Part shown: in pieces, positions 53,282-61,463 of the stretch
How positions within the stretch are numbered: the stretch's first letter is position 1
How the letters are laid out: the number at the start of each line of letters is the position of its first letter
NCBI GenBank assembly: GCA_910579275.1
Contig: CAJTTO010000005.1
Span: 79,506 to 143,505 of the forward strand
DNA: 64,000 nt
Reading direction: 5' to 3'
Source: an uncultured Lachnospiraceae bacterium
GTDB taxonomy: Bacteria > Bacillota > Clostridia > Lachnospirales > Lachnospiraceae
Translations under genes and position numbers: made by a program
The notes under the pieces: model-generated
The model's database searches: none
What the model was told of the DNA's origin: nothing
What the model saw: only the letters and a program-made list of their open reading frames with translations

Positions 53282-54535
53282 TTACTTCAAATAGTTCCAC
53301 GGACTTACATAACTTCCATTCAGCCGCACACTAAAATGCAGATGGTTTCCGGTTGATCTTCCCGTGGTACCTACTGCCGCAATCTTCTGTCCTTTTACGA
53401 CCTCCGCCCCCTGTGAAACATACAGCGCTGAAGCATGCATATATATGGTATACAGATTGTCACCATGGTCAATCATGATATAGTTCCCCATTGTCGAACT
53501 GTAAGCAGCCGCGACAACCGTGCCATTGTATGCAGCCAATATCGGTGAACCTCCCGGCGCTGCCATGTCCAGCCCGTTATGGAACTGCTGTACTTTCAAT
53601 GTCGGATGAATCCTGTTGCCATAATCATCCGAAATACGTGTGTAGGACGGAGCCGGCCATGCGAACATACCGCCGTCATAAGTGTTTTTCTTCCCATTTG
53701 ACTGTTCTAGCTGTTTCTGCAACGCTTTGGCAGCGTTCTCAAGTTCCTTTATCTCCGCGTTTTGTGCCGCAATCTCCTCCTCGTACTCTTTGACGAGCTG
53801 TTCCCGGTTGTTGATGTCTGCCTCATATGCGGTAATCTCAGCTTCTTTCTGGGATATCAGGCTGGCGAGGGAAGCCTCCTCTGCCTCGACATCCTTTTTT
53901 GCCTCCTCCAAAAGCTCCTGCTCCGACTCAAGCTGTGCCTTACACACTTCCACATACTCCCTTGTCGTCCGGAACTCCTCAAGCATCCGTTTGTCCGACG
54001 AGGAAATCTTTTCCACATACTCGGCGCGGTTAAGCATCTCCCCAAACGATTTGGATGTCAGCACCGCTTCAAAGTAAAAATCATTTCCCCGCTCATACAT
54101 ATTTTTAATTCTGGCTTTCATGCCCTCATACTGCGTTTCTTCCTGCGCAATCGCCGCATCAAGTTCCGCCTTTGTCTCGATGATCTCCGCTTCCTTTTGC
54201 GTTATCATCTCCTTAATCTCTGTAATTTTCGCCTGTACTTCAGAGAGATTGACATCCAACTGCGAGACATACGACGAAAGGTTTTTTTTGGATTTCTCCA
54301 GTTCATTTATTATGGACTTCACATCCGTAAGCCCTGACTGGAGCTTTTTTTTCTGATTCTCCGCATCCTTTATCTCATTCTGCTTCTGCTCAATGCTCTT
54401 TTTTAAATCTGATACGCTGTCAGCCTGACACACAAAAGGGCGCATGCCCGCAAACATGGCAGCCACCAGTATTGTGACCGCCAGAAGAAACACTGCCCCT
54501 CTCACTCTCTTTTTCGTATATTGCCTATAATGCAT
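53282..54535 (-). CDS. M23 peptidase with long coiled coil, FtsEX-linked wall hydrolase (417 aa)
   Basis: A signal peptide ends near ADS (about 40). A long coiled coil (about 40-280) follows, in the style of EnvC/PcsB activators. The C-terminal M23 domain (about 295-417) has complete zinc ligands in HNGLDMAAPGG and HLHFSV. The enzyme cuts peptidoglycan cross-links. It follows ftsX by 84 bases; in other bacteria FtsEX uses ATP to switch on such coiled-coil hydrolases during division, and that is the likely role here. Confidence 0.9.
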   Translation of the reverse strand: MHYRQYTKKRVRGAVFLLAVTILVAAMFAGMRPFVCQADSVSDLKKSIEQKQNEIKDAENQKKKLQSGLTDVKSIINELEKSKKNLSSYVSQLDVNLSEVQAKITEIKEMITQKEAEIIETKAELDAAIAQEETQYEGMKARIKNMYERGNDFYFEAVLTSKSFGEMLNRAEYVEKISSSDKRMLEEFRTTREYVEVCKAQLESEQELLEEAKKDVEAEEASLASLISQKEAEITAYEADINNREQLVKEYEEEIAAQNAEIKELENAAKALQKQLEQSNGKKNTYDGGMFAWPAPSYTRISDDYGNRIHPTLKVQQFHNGLDMAAPGGSPILAAYNGTVVAAAYSSTMGNYIMIDHGDNLYTIYMHASALYVSQGAEVVKGQKIAAVGTTGRSTGNHLHFSVRLNGSYVSPWNYLK

Positions 54536-54619
54536 ATATCCTTGCCTTTCTCCAAAACCCGTTTACGCGCATTCAAAGCCCCCTCCGATTTTGTTGAACA
54601 GCGCTTAAACATCTGTACA

Positions 54620-55516
54620 TTACACACTAAGGTGTTTTCTGACTGTGGTAAAGCTTCCGATAAAACCGATTCCCACGCCAATCCCAATGCAAACCGGAAC
54701 CAACTGGGTAAACACCGTCTCTACCGGCAGAAACTCCAGCAGCTGGGACAGTGACGGAAATCGCTTCACTACATACATCATCGCCTCATTGTAAATAAAA
54801 TATACCGCAATCAACGGTATGAACGAACCAATCAGCCCGATCACGATGCCCTCGATAACGAACGGGGATCTTGTGAAGAAATCCGTCGCACCGATATATT
54901 TCATAATCTGTATCTCTTCCTTTCTCACGGAAATACCAATCGAAACCGTATTGCTGATCAGGAAAATAGATACCAGAAACAAAATCAAAATAATGCCTAC
55001 CGACACGTAGCTGATAATCGCATTTACGCCTGTAAGCGCCTGTGCCGTGAGAAACGACTGGTTAATCTTACGGATTCCGTCCACCGACTCTAGGTATGTC
55101 ACCATCGCGCTCTGCATTGACACGTCATTCAGGTAAATGTCAAAGTGTGCGCAGCCCTCAAGGGGATTTTCGGTAAAAATACTGATATCGCCAAAATTAT
55201 TTTCTTCCGCAAACTGAATCCACGTCTCCTCCGCGGACATATACTCTACATTGCTGACTTCCGACCGTGTCGTGATCATGCCGCGAATCTCTGCCACCCG
55301 CTCGTCACTGATGTTCTCGTCAAGCAGTGCGCTGATGCACATTTTCTGCTCGGCGCCCTTTACCATATGCTGAAAGTTTGTCAGTATGGAATAAAACAGC
55401 CCAAACAAAAACAGGCAGGCGGAAATCGTCGCAACTGACGCAAGCGTAAACCACTTATTTTTAAAAATGTTTCGTATTCCCTGCCAAATGCAGTAAAATA
55501 AAGTATTAATCCTCAT
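54620..55516 (-). CDS. ftsX: cell division protein FtsX
   Basis: This is the permease-like half of the FtsEX complex. A cytoplasmic N-terminus, span one (WFTLASVATISACLFLFGLF), an extracytoplasmic loop of about 130 residues (MCISALLDENISDE, EGCAHFDIYLND), and three more spans from about 165 on give the four-span FtsX topology. The external loop contacts the wall hydrolase. It overlaps ftsE by 11 bases. Length is normal. Confidence 0.95.
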   Translation of the reverse strand: MRINTLFYCIWQGIRNIFKNKWFTLASVATISACLFLFGLFYSILTNFQHMVKGAEQKMCISALLDENISDERVAEIRGMITTRSEVSNVEYMSAEETWIQFAEENNFGDISIFTENPLEGCAHFDIYLNDVSMQSAMVTYLESVDGIRKINQSFLTAQALTGVNAIISYVSVGIILILFLVSIFLISNTVSIGISVRKEEIQIMKYIGATDFFTRSPFVIEGIVIGLIGSFIPLIAVYFIYNEAMMYVVKRFPSLSQLLEFLPVETVFTQLVPVCIGIGVGIGFIGSFTTVRKHLSV

Positions 55517-56243
55517 CTATGTAACCACCCTTTTCCTCATCACTGACGATGATGCCTTTCTTCATTGTAATAACCCTTTTCTGCATTGCATTGACAATCT
55601 CACGGTTGTGGGTAACTACTAAAACTGTGGTTCCATTGTTGTTGATTTTTTCCAGAAGATTCATAATCTCCCATGAATTCTTGGGATCCAGATTTCCCGT
55701 CGGCTCATCCGCAAGCAAAATCTGCGGCTTGTTGACAAGCGCCCTGGCAAGCGCAACACGCTGCTGCTCACCGCCGGAAAGCTGCTTTGGCCTTGCCTTG
55801 TATTTGCCCGCAAGCCCTACCGTGGAGAGTATGGACGGAACATTTCTCCGAATCTGGCTGTTCGGCATCTGGATAATACGCTGCGCAAACGCAACATTCT
55901 CATAGACGTTCCTGTCCTTCAGAAGCCTGAAGTCCTGAAATACAACGCCGAGACTTCTCCTGAACTTTGGTATTCCCCGCCGTTTCAGCCTCACTACATC
56001 CGTTCCATTTACAATGATTTTGCCCGATGTGGGAAGAAGTTCCCGAAGCAGCAGCTTAATCATCGTCGATTTGCCCGACCCGCTGTCCCCGACAATAAAT
56101 ACAAACTCTCCCTTATTTATATGCAGACTTACATCATTTAATGCCGGCACGCCCACAGTGTATGCCTTGCTCACGTGCTCCATCACGATTGCCATATCAC
56201 TTGTCATTGAACCTGCGCGCCTTCTTGTCACTGTACTTTTCAA
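55506..56243 (-). CDS. ftsE: cell division ATP-binding protein FtsE
   Basis: This ABC ATPase has Walker A VGDSGSGKSTMIKLLL, signature LSGGEQQRVALARAL and Walker B ILLADEPTGNLDP. It energises FtsX on the cytoplasmic side of the divisome. The start at 56243 is a TTG with AGGGGTGA nine bases upstream; the first 13-17 residues are not conserved, and an ATG at 56207 is the alternative. The 42-base gap to the PucR-type gene contains the perfect palindrome ATAATAATTATTAT (56263-56276). Confidence 0.95.
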   Translation of the reverse strand: MKSTVTRRRAGSMTSDMAIVMEHVSKAYTVGVPALNDVSLHINKGEFVFIVGDSGSGKSTMIKLLLRELLPTSGKIIVNGTDVVRLKRRGIPKFRRSLGVVFQDFRLLKDRNVYENVAFAQRIIQMPNSQIRRNVPSILSTVGLAGKYKARPKQLSGGEQQRVALARALVNKPQILLADEPTGNLDPKNSWEIMNLLEKINNNGTTVLVVTHNREIVNAMQKRVITMKKGIIVSDEEKGGYIDED

Positions 56244-56285
56244 AATTTTATTTCACCCCTAAATAATAATTATTATCGCCTAAAA

Positions 56286-57374
56286 TTAATATTCAAACGA
56301 TTCCATATATTTCATGTACCGAACCACCATCAAGGCAATCTTGAATGTAATCGCATCCTCAAATACCCGCAAGTCGAGCCCTGTACTCTTCTGCAGCTTG
56401 TCCAGCCTGTATACAAGTGTATTTCTATGTATAAAAAGCTGCCTTGACGTCTCTGAGACATTCAGGGAATTCTCAAAAAACTTGTTGATGGTCGTGAGTG
56501 TCTCCTCGTCGAAATCGTCCGGACTTTTCCCCCCGAAAATCTCTTTGATAAACATTTTGCAGAGCGGAATGGGAAGCTGGTAAATCAGACGTCCGATTCC
56601 AAGCTCGCTGTACGCGATGATGTCCCTCTCGGCAAAGAATATTTTTCCCACGTCAAGCGCCATCTTCGCCTCCTTGTAGGAACGGCTTACTTCCTTGATT
56701 TCCTTGACATTCGTCCCATAGGAGATATGCACATCCTTGATGCCGTCCTTGATTAAGCTCTCCTCGATCGCCCGCGCGTACTTGTCGATATCACGGTTCG
56801 TCTCATTGTCCGCGATTTCTTTCACCACGATGACATTGTTCTCGTCGACGGCAGTCACAAAATCCCTGCCATTCTGCCCAAAGTTCTCCCGCACTTTCTC
56901 AAGGATGTTGGCATCCTTGCCGTTTGGCGACTCAACAATCAGAACCGCGCGTTTTACATCTGTCTGTATGTGGAGTTTCTTGGAGCGGCTGTAGATATCT
57001 ACCAGCAGTAAATTGTCCAGCAGCAGGTTCTTGATAAAATTGTCCTTATCAAAGCGTTCCTTGTATGCCACCATCAGATTCTGCAGCTGGAATGCTGCCA
57101 TTTTTCCCACCATATAGGCATTCTCACCCGCATCATTGGCAATCAGGATATACTCAAGCTGCTGGTCATCATATATCTTAAAAAACTGGCATCCCTGTAT
57201 TTCCTGACTATCTGCGGCTGATTTGACGAACTCAAGTACTGAATTTTCGAAGCTGTTCCCGGTCGTTTTGGTGGATGCCACCAATTTACCATCGATATCA
57301 GCTACAAAAAGTTCTACCCTTGCAATCGCCTTAATCCCCTCGATGGTATTCTGCATAATCTGATTTGAAATCAT
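56286..57374 (-). CDS. PucR/CdaR-family helix-turn-helix regulator (362 aa)
   Basis: The N-terminal about 130 residues resemble the sensory domain of sugar-diacid regulators (ARVELFVADIDGKLVAST). A GGDEF-like vestigial middle follows, and the C-terminal PucR-type helix-turn-helix is clear (FFENSLNVSETSRQLFIHRNTLVYRLDKLQKSTGLDL, about 305-340). It stands upstream of ftsE on the same strand and divergent from yjfB. It may regulate itself, ftsEX or carbon use; the ligand is unknown. Confidence 0.85.
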   Translation of the reverse strand: MISNQIMQNTIEGIKAIARVELFVADIDGKLVASTKTTGNSFENSVLEFVKSAADSQEIQGCQFFKIYDDQQLEYILIANDAGENAYMVGKMAAFQLQNLMVAYKERFDKDNFIKNLLLDNLLLVDIYSRSKKLHIQTDVKRAVLIVESPNGKDANILEKVRENFGQNGRDFVTAVDENNVIVVKEIADNETNRDIDKYARAIEESLIKDGIKDVHISYGTNVKEIKEVSRSYKEAKMALDVGKIFFAERDIIAYSELGIGRLIYQLPIPLCKMFIKEIFGGKSPDDFDEETLTTINKFFENSLNVSETSRQLFIHRNTLVYRLDKLQKSTGLDLRVFEDAITFKIALMVVRYMKYMESFEY

Positions 57375-57609
57375 GTGCCACTCTCCTTACTTATACATTA
57401 TCCACAAAAAATAATTACTGTACGCGACCCTTTTCCTTGCATTATGTTATCATTTTAATATATTTATACAAATAAATCTATAGCTAACGACAACTTTTTT
57501 ATGCATTTTTAAATATTTTTTCCAAAAAACAGGATTCTTTCGGCATTTATGCAAGATATACAAATGAACTTTTCATTCCGGCGGCATGTCCAAAAAGATT
57601 TTTCTGATA
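57375..57609. other. AT-rich intergenic region between the PucR-type gene and yjfB
   Basis: Apart from the yjfB promoter at its right, I see only AT-rich sequence here. Weak -10-like boxes for the PucR-type gene exist but no convincing pair. Confidence 0.5.
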
Positions 57610-57636
57610 TAAACTTTAGAGAATTTTTACCGAAAT
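57610..57636 (+). promoter_or_regulatory. sigma-28 (SigD)-like promoter of yjfB
   Basis: TAAA (57610-57613), 15 bases, then ACCGAAAT (57629-57636) matches TAAA-N15-GCCGATAA at eight or nine of twelve positions. Flagellar-sigma control fits the product, a motility-associated YjfB protein. Confidence 0.6.
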
Positions 57637-57675
57637 ATATATCGTAGTTTTGTGTCTATATGATACTTACTGAGC

Positions 57676-57720
57676 GGTCAGTCTTTTTGACCTCCAGTAT
57701 AACACCCCAGAAAAGGAGGT
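57676..57720 (+). promoter_or_regulatory. leader hairpins that can mask the yjfB ribosome site
   Basis: GGTCA (57676) can pair with TGACC (57688). Alternatively ACCTCC (57690-57695) pairs perfectly with GGAGGT (57715-57720), the ribosome site. The two pairings share bases and are mutually exclusive, so the leader could switch translation. Confidence 0.45.
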
Positions 57721-57727
57721 TCGTAAT

Positions 57728-57919
57728 ATGGATATACCAGCTCTTTCAATGAGCATGGCACAGTCAAATCTTCTGACGGATGTCGGAACTGCTGTGCTGG
57801 CAAAAGCGATGGATCAGGCAGAAGTTGTCTCAGCAAATCTGACAGAAATGCTTGACTCTGCTGCCATGGAGCTTTCTGTCAACCCTGATATTGGCGGAAA
57901 TATCGACATAAGCTTATAG
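57728..57919 (+). CDS. yjfB: YjfB-family putative motility protein (63 aa)
   Basis: The small protein MDIPALSMSMAQSNLLTDVG, then AVLAKAMDQAE, fits the YjfB family, whose Bacillus member is under the flagellar sigma factor. It is a soluble, helical, Met-rich peptide with no signal sequence. GGAGGT lies seven bases upstream of the ATG. It is a lone plus-strand gene behind a sigma-28-like promoter. Its biochemical role is not known. Confidence 0.85.
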   Translation: MDIPALSMSMAQSNLLTDVGTAVLAKAMDQAEVVSANLTEMLDSAAMELSVNPDIGGNIDISL

Positions 57920-57929
57920 GCTGCACTAC

Positions 57930-57972
57930 ACGCGGCGGACAGCGGAAAACCCTTTTTCCCTGCCCGCCGCGT
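57930..57972. terminator. GC-rich hairpin between yjfB and cvfB
   Basis: The 9-bp stem ACGCGGCGG/CCGCCGCGT lies 10 bases past the yjfB stop and 17 bases past the convergent cvfB stop. Neither side has a good T run, so termination is inferred from position. Confidence 0.45.
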
Positions 57973-57988
57973 CTGCCTTGCGCAGAAG

Positions 57989-58831
57989 TCATTTCATTCG
58001 GATGCAGTCCGGCTTTATGATTATTTTTCCGTTTTTGAGCAGATTTCCCACTGCGCGCTTAAATTCGTTTTTGCTCATTCCCGTCTCACGCTTAATCACC
58101 TCGGGACTTGCCTTGTCCGAAAACGGCAGCACGCCGCCAAACTCCGCAATAATTTTTTCCAGTTTTTCCACATCCTTTTCAATCTGCAGATACGCTTTCT
58201 CCCGCACACTCAAGTCAAGTTTTCCATCCTCCTTGACACTGGTGACACGCGCAGTCACGACATCACCGACCGTGATGCTGCCGTACAGCTCCCGCTGGGG
58301 AATCAGCGCAGAGTACTTATCGTCAACAGCGACAAACGCCCCCATATTCTCTATCACCTCATACACCGTACCGTGCACAACGTCATCCTTCTTGTATCCG
58401 CTGCCCCCCTGCTGAAGACAATGGTATATTTTCATGGTGGCTGCAAGGCGGCTGCTCTTGTCTACGTAGATGGCAACAAGCACTTCGTCGCCCTCCCTGA
58501 CACGCACTGTCTGCTCCTTGAACGGAAGAAGGACATCCTTCTCAAGCCCCCAGTCAAGGAACGCGCCAATATTTGTCACCTGTGAAACCCGAAGCTTTCC
58601 AACCTCACCCACGCACAAAAGGGGCGTGTTTGTCGTCGCTATGATTCTGTCTTTTGAATCCTTATACAAAAATACCTCAATCTCATCGCCAATCTTGCTG
58701 CCCTGTGGAACTTGCTTTTTCGGCAGAAGCACCCTGTCATCCATGGAGGCATTTCGTTCCTCCCCGAGATACACGCCAAAATCCTGCTCTTTCACAATAA
58801 TCAGTACCTGTTTTTTTCCTAACTCAAACAT
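57989..58831 (-). CDS. cvfB: CvfB-type S1 RNA-binding protein (280 aa)
   Basis: CvfB proteins carry several S1-like OB folds and a C-terminal winged helix. Visible are an N-terminal fold (QVLIIVKEQDFGVYLGE), two S1 units (GKLRVSQVTNIGAFLDWGLEKDVLLPFKEQ; VHGTVYEVIENMGAFVAVDDKYSALIP) and the C-terminal FGGVLPFSDKASPEVIKRETGMSKNEFKRAVGNLLKNG. In Gram-positive cocci the protein binds RNA and affects virulence gene expression. Length is normal. Confidence 0.9.
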   Translation of the reverse strand: MFELGKKQVLIIVKEQDFGVYLGEERNASMDDRVLLPKKQVPQGSKIGDEIEVFLYKDSKDRIIATTNTPLLCVGEVGKLRVSQVTNIGAFLDWGLEKDVLLPFKEQTVRVREGDEVLVAIYVDKSSRLAATMKIYHCLQQGGSGYKKDDVVHGTVYEVIENMGAFVAVDDKYSALIPQRELYGSITVGDVVTARVTSVKEDGKLDLSVREKAYLQIEKDVEKLEKIIAEFGGVLPFSDKASPEVIKRETGMSKNEFKRAVGNLLKNGKIIIKPDCIRMK

Positions 58832-58859
58832 ATTTTTCTACCTCTTCTGTCAATTTTTC

Positions 58860-60248
58860 TTATATATCCTCAACATATGCCGTCTTCCTGCCAAGTCTTC
58901 TGAATATTACAAACAGCTCCACAACCGCAGCGACGGCGAGCACGAACTCCGCCACAAACTGTGCATAGGCAAGCCCGTAAAGCGGAAACAGGTAGTTCAG
59001 AAGATATAATGCCGGTATCTCGAGCACGATTTTTCTCATGATGGCAAAGACAAGCGCGTTTTTGCCATAGCCCAGTGCCTGAAATACGCCGACTGCGAGA
59101 AAATCCATGCACAAAAACGGCAGCCCCAGACAGAATCCCCGCATAAAACGGACTCCGTATGCGATGATTGCCGGATTGTTCATGAAAAACTTCACGACAC
59201 CGTCGGCATCCGCAAAAAAGAAGACTGCTGCCGCCGTGATAAATCCAATGCTGATTTCACCCGCAAAAACGACTGCCGACTTCATGCGTTTCTGATTGCC
59301 GCTGGCATAATTATAGCTGACCAGCGGCATGATTCCCTGTGAAATGCCCATACACACATACATCGGTACCATATATATTTTCTGTGTAATTCCCATCGCC
59401 GCCACGGCGTCCGCGCCAAAAACCGACGTGAAATTATTCAGGATTGTCATGCCGGTTACATTCAGCAGATTCTGAATGGATGCCGGGATTCCGACACCGC
59501 ACACGCCAAGTACAATTGCCCCGTGCAGGCAAAATTTATCCGGCCGGATGCAGACACAGGTGGTATTTCTTCTGATATATAACAGCACGAAGAAATATGC
59601 GCACGCCACGCAGTTCGAGAGGAACGTTGCAAGCCCCGCTCCTGCCGCCCCCATATCCAGTCCCCACGGAAGGATAAAAATCGGATCAAGCACAATGTTC
59701 AAAAGGCACCCGCTCATCGTGCCGATGCTCGCATGAAACGCCGCGCCCTCCGCGCGCACCATATACGCGAGCACCACATTCAGTATGGCAGGCACCGCGC
59801 CGCAGGACACTGTCCACAACATGTAATCCGATGTCGCCTGTGTCGTCACCTCGTCAGCGCCCAGAAGTCCCAGAAGCGGTGTCTTGCCGATTGTACAGGC
59901 AGCCGAGAACAGGACACCGCAGAACAGCGCACAGTAAAAACCAAACGCCGAGCTTCTATGAACCGTATCATAATCTTTCCGCCCAAGCGCCCTGCTCATC
60001 ATGCTCGAACTGCCCACGCCGAACAGATTGTTTACTGCGTTGAATGCAAGCAGGACAGGTCCTGCAAGCGTGACTGCCGCGTTCTGTACAGGATCGTTGA
60101 GCATCCCCACAAAGTAAGTATCGGCAAGATTGTAGAGCACCATTACAAGCGAGCTGATAATGGTTGGCACACACAGCGCGGCAACTGCCCGCGGTATCGG
60201 TGCACACTCGAAAAGTTTTGTCCGTTTATCCGTTTTGATGTTTGTCAT
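58860..60248 (-). CDS. MATE family efflux transporter (462 aa)
   Basis: A third MATE exporter: APIPRAVAALCVPTIISSLVMVLYNLADTYFVGMLNDPVQNAAVTLAGP and the second-half block CGVGIPASIQNLLNVTGMTILNNFTSVFGADAVAAMG are typical, with about twelve spans. It lies 28 bases before cvfB and 13 bases after a CPBP protease gene, so the three may be one transcript. Substrate is unknown. Confidence 0.9.
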   Translation of the reverse strand: MTNIKTDKRTKLFECAPIPRAVAALCVPTIISSLVMVLYNLADTYFVGMLNDPVQNAAVTLAGPVLLAFNAVNNLFGVGSSSMMSRALGRKDYDTVHRSSAFGFYCALFCGVLFSAACTIGKTPLLGLLGADEVTTQATSDYMLWTVSCGAVPAILNVVLAYMVRAEGAAFHASIGTMSGCLLNIVLDPIFILPWGLDMGAAGAGLATFLSNCVACAYFFVLLYIRRNTTCVCIRPDKFCLHGAIVLGVCGVGIPASIQNLLNVTGMTILNNFTSVFGADAVAAMGITQKIYMVPMYVCMGISQGIMPLVSYNYASGNQKRMKSAVVFAGEISIGFITAAAVFFFADADGVVKFFMNNPAIIAYGVRFMRGFCLGLPFLCMDFLAVGVFQALGYGKNALVFAIMRKIVLEIPALYLLNYLFPLYGLAYAQFVAEFVLAVAAVVELFVIFRRLGRKTAYVEDI

Positions 60249-60261
60249 AAACCGCTCACCC

Positions 60262-61146
60262 TCAATTTATTCCCGAATGACTTTCCGCCATACCGGATTT
60301 CCTGCCCATAAGCCACACTGCCGCGGCACTCACAACGACAGCCGTAACTGCAAAAAAACCTGTCTGGCAGAACGCCGGCAGAAATACCACAAGAAAAGAA
60401 AGAAGATTGTAAAACAAATGCATTCCGATGCACGGTATCACCGACCGGCTTTTTATGGCCACATAGCCAAGCGCCGCCCCGACAGGAATCACATAAAGTC
60501 CCTGCACCCAGTTTCCATGAAAAATGCCGAACAATACTGCCTGAATCAAAATGACAACCGGCGTCGAGAAAAATCTCTGGAGATTCTTCAATATAAGTCC
60601 TCTCATGATACACTCCTCATTGACGGGAGCTAAAATCACTGCCGCAAGCATTGCAAGCATCTGGTTTCCGCCGAGCGCCGACTCCATCATTTCGTTGTAT
60701 TCCTCTAATGTATCCGGACTCAGCACCGCAACGGCTGCCGATATCAGGATTGCCAAATAATACAGCCCCACGCATGCTATGCAGACCATTGCCACCGGCT
60801 TTGCGCGCAGCACTGTTTCTTTCAGGTACCGCCTGTCCGTTTCTGTCTTTTTCCTGCCCCACACGATCCAGTAAATGCTTACCGAAAACCCTGCCGATAC
60901 CGCAGTCGCCACAACGGTCAGCATTACCATGAAATCTCCCTCCGACAATGTGTCGTTCATGAAAATCATCGCCCCGTAAGCGTCGTAACCACCTGCAGCA
61001 TTTGCTGCATACACTGTGCCGGCTGCTGCCATTACTGCAATCATAATGAAAATCTGCAGCATGACCGACAGCGCCATAATCTCAAAGCTTAGGGCAATTC
61101 CTTCCACAAATTTTCTTCCCGCACCCGCACTCTTATCATATTCCAT
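60262..61146 (-). CDS. CPBP-family intramembrane metalloprotease (294 aa)
   Basis: This multi-span membrane protein has the CPBP (Abi/CAAX-like) motifs: NEECIMRGLILKNL (EExxxR), FGIFHGNWVQG (FxxxH) and GMHLFYN (HxxxN) between about 175 and 265. Members cut transmembrane or prenylated substrates, or give bacteriocin self-immunity. No bacteriocin gene is nearby, so a housekeeping or maturation role is as likely. A family 1 element ends about 100 bases upstream of its start. Confidence 0.88.
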   Translation of the reverse strand: MEYDKSAGAGRKFVEGIALSFEIMALSVMLQIFIMIAVMAAAGTVYAANAAGGYDAYGAMIFMNDTLSEGDFMVMLTVVATAVSAGFSVSIYWIVWGRKKTETDRRYLKETVLRAKPVAMVCIACVGLYYLAILISAAVAVLSPDTLEEYNEMMESALGGNQMLAMLAAVILAPVNEECIMRGLILKNLQRFFSTPVVILIQAVLFGIFHGNWVQGLYVIPVGAALGYVAIKSRSVIPCIGMHLFYNLLSFLVVFLPAFCQTGFFAVTAVVVSAAAVWLMGRKSGMAESHSGIN

Positions 61147-61247
61147 TTTCTGCGCCTTTCATCATTTCCGTTTTATGTTCATTCCTATACCCTACCACGA
61201 CAAGAGGATTCTGTCAAACAGATAAACGCTTTCCGGCATCTTCACTC

Positions 61248-61423
61248 GTAACAGTTCAGCCTTCGGCTTCCTGTTACAGGCATCAAGCCATGCAAAAATC
61301 ATAAAATGATTTTTTTACCACCTTCGTGGTGTCAAAGCCACGTACCGTGGCTTGATGCATCTCTACCTATATGTTATTTCACGGACTTTGCAGCCAGTGC
61401 AAAGTCCTGGGCTGAACTGTTAC
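61248..61423 (+). mobile_element. family 1 MITE-like element, copy D (176 bp)
   Basis: This copy reads the same as copy A over its full length, with perfect ends and the extra AAAATCAT hairpin. CTTCACTC flanks both sides (61240-61247 and 61424-61431), an exact 8-bp target duplication. The flanking GGCATC and TACGTTGTTTCACGAATTTT look like the remains of an older family 1 copy into which this one inserted. Confidence 0.9.
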
Positions 61424-61463
61424 CTTCACTCTACGTTGTTTCACGAATTTTGCCCTGTAAATT

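Noticed and set aside
32854..60248. three MATE genes as recent duplicates
   Set aside because: The three proteins differ strongly outside family motifs and sit in unrelated contexts.
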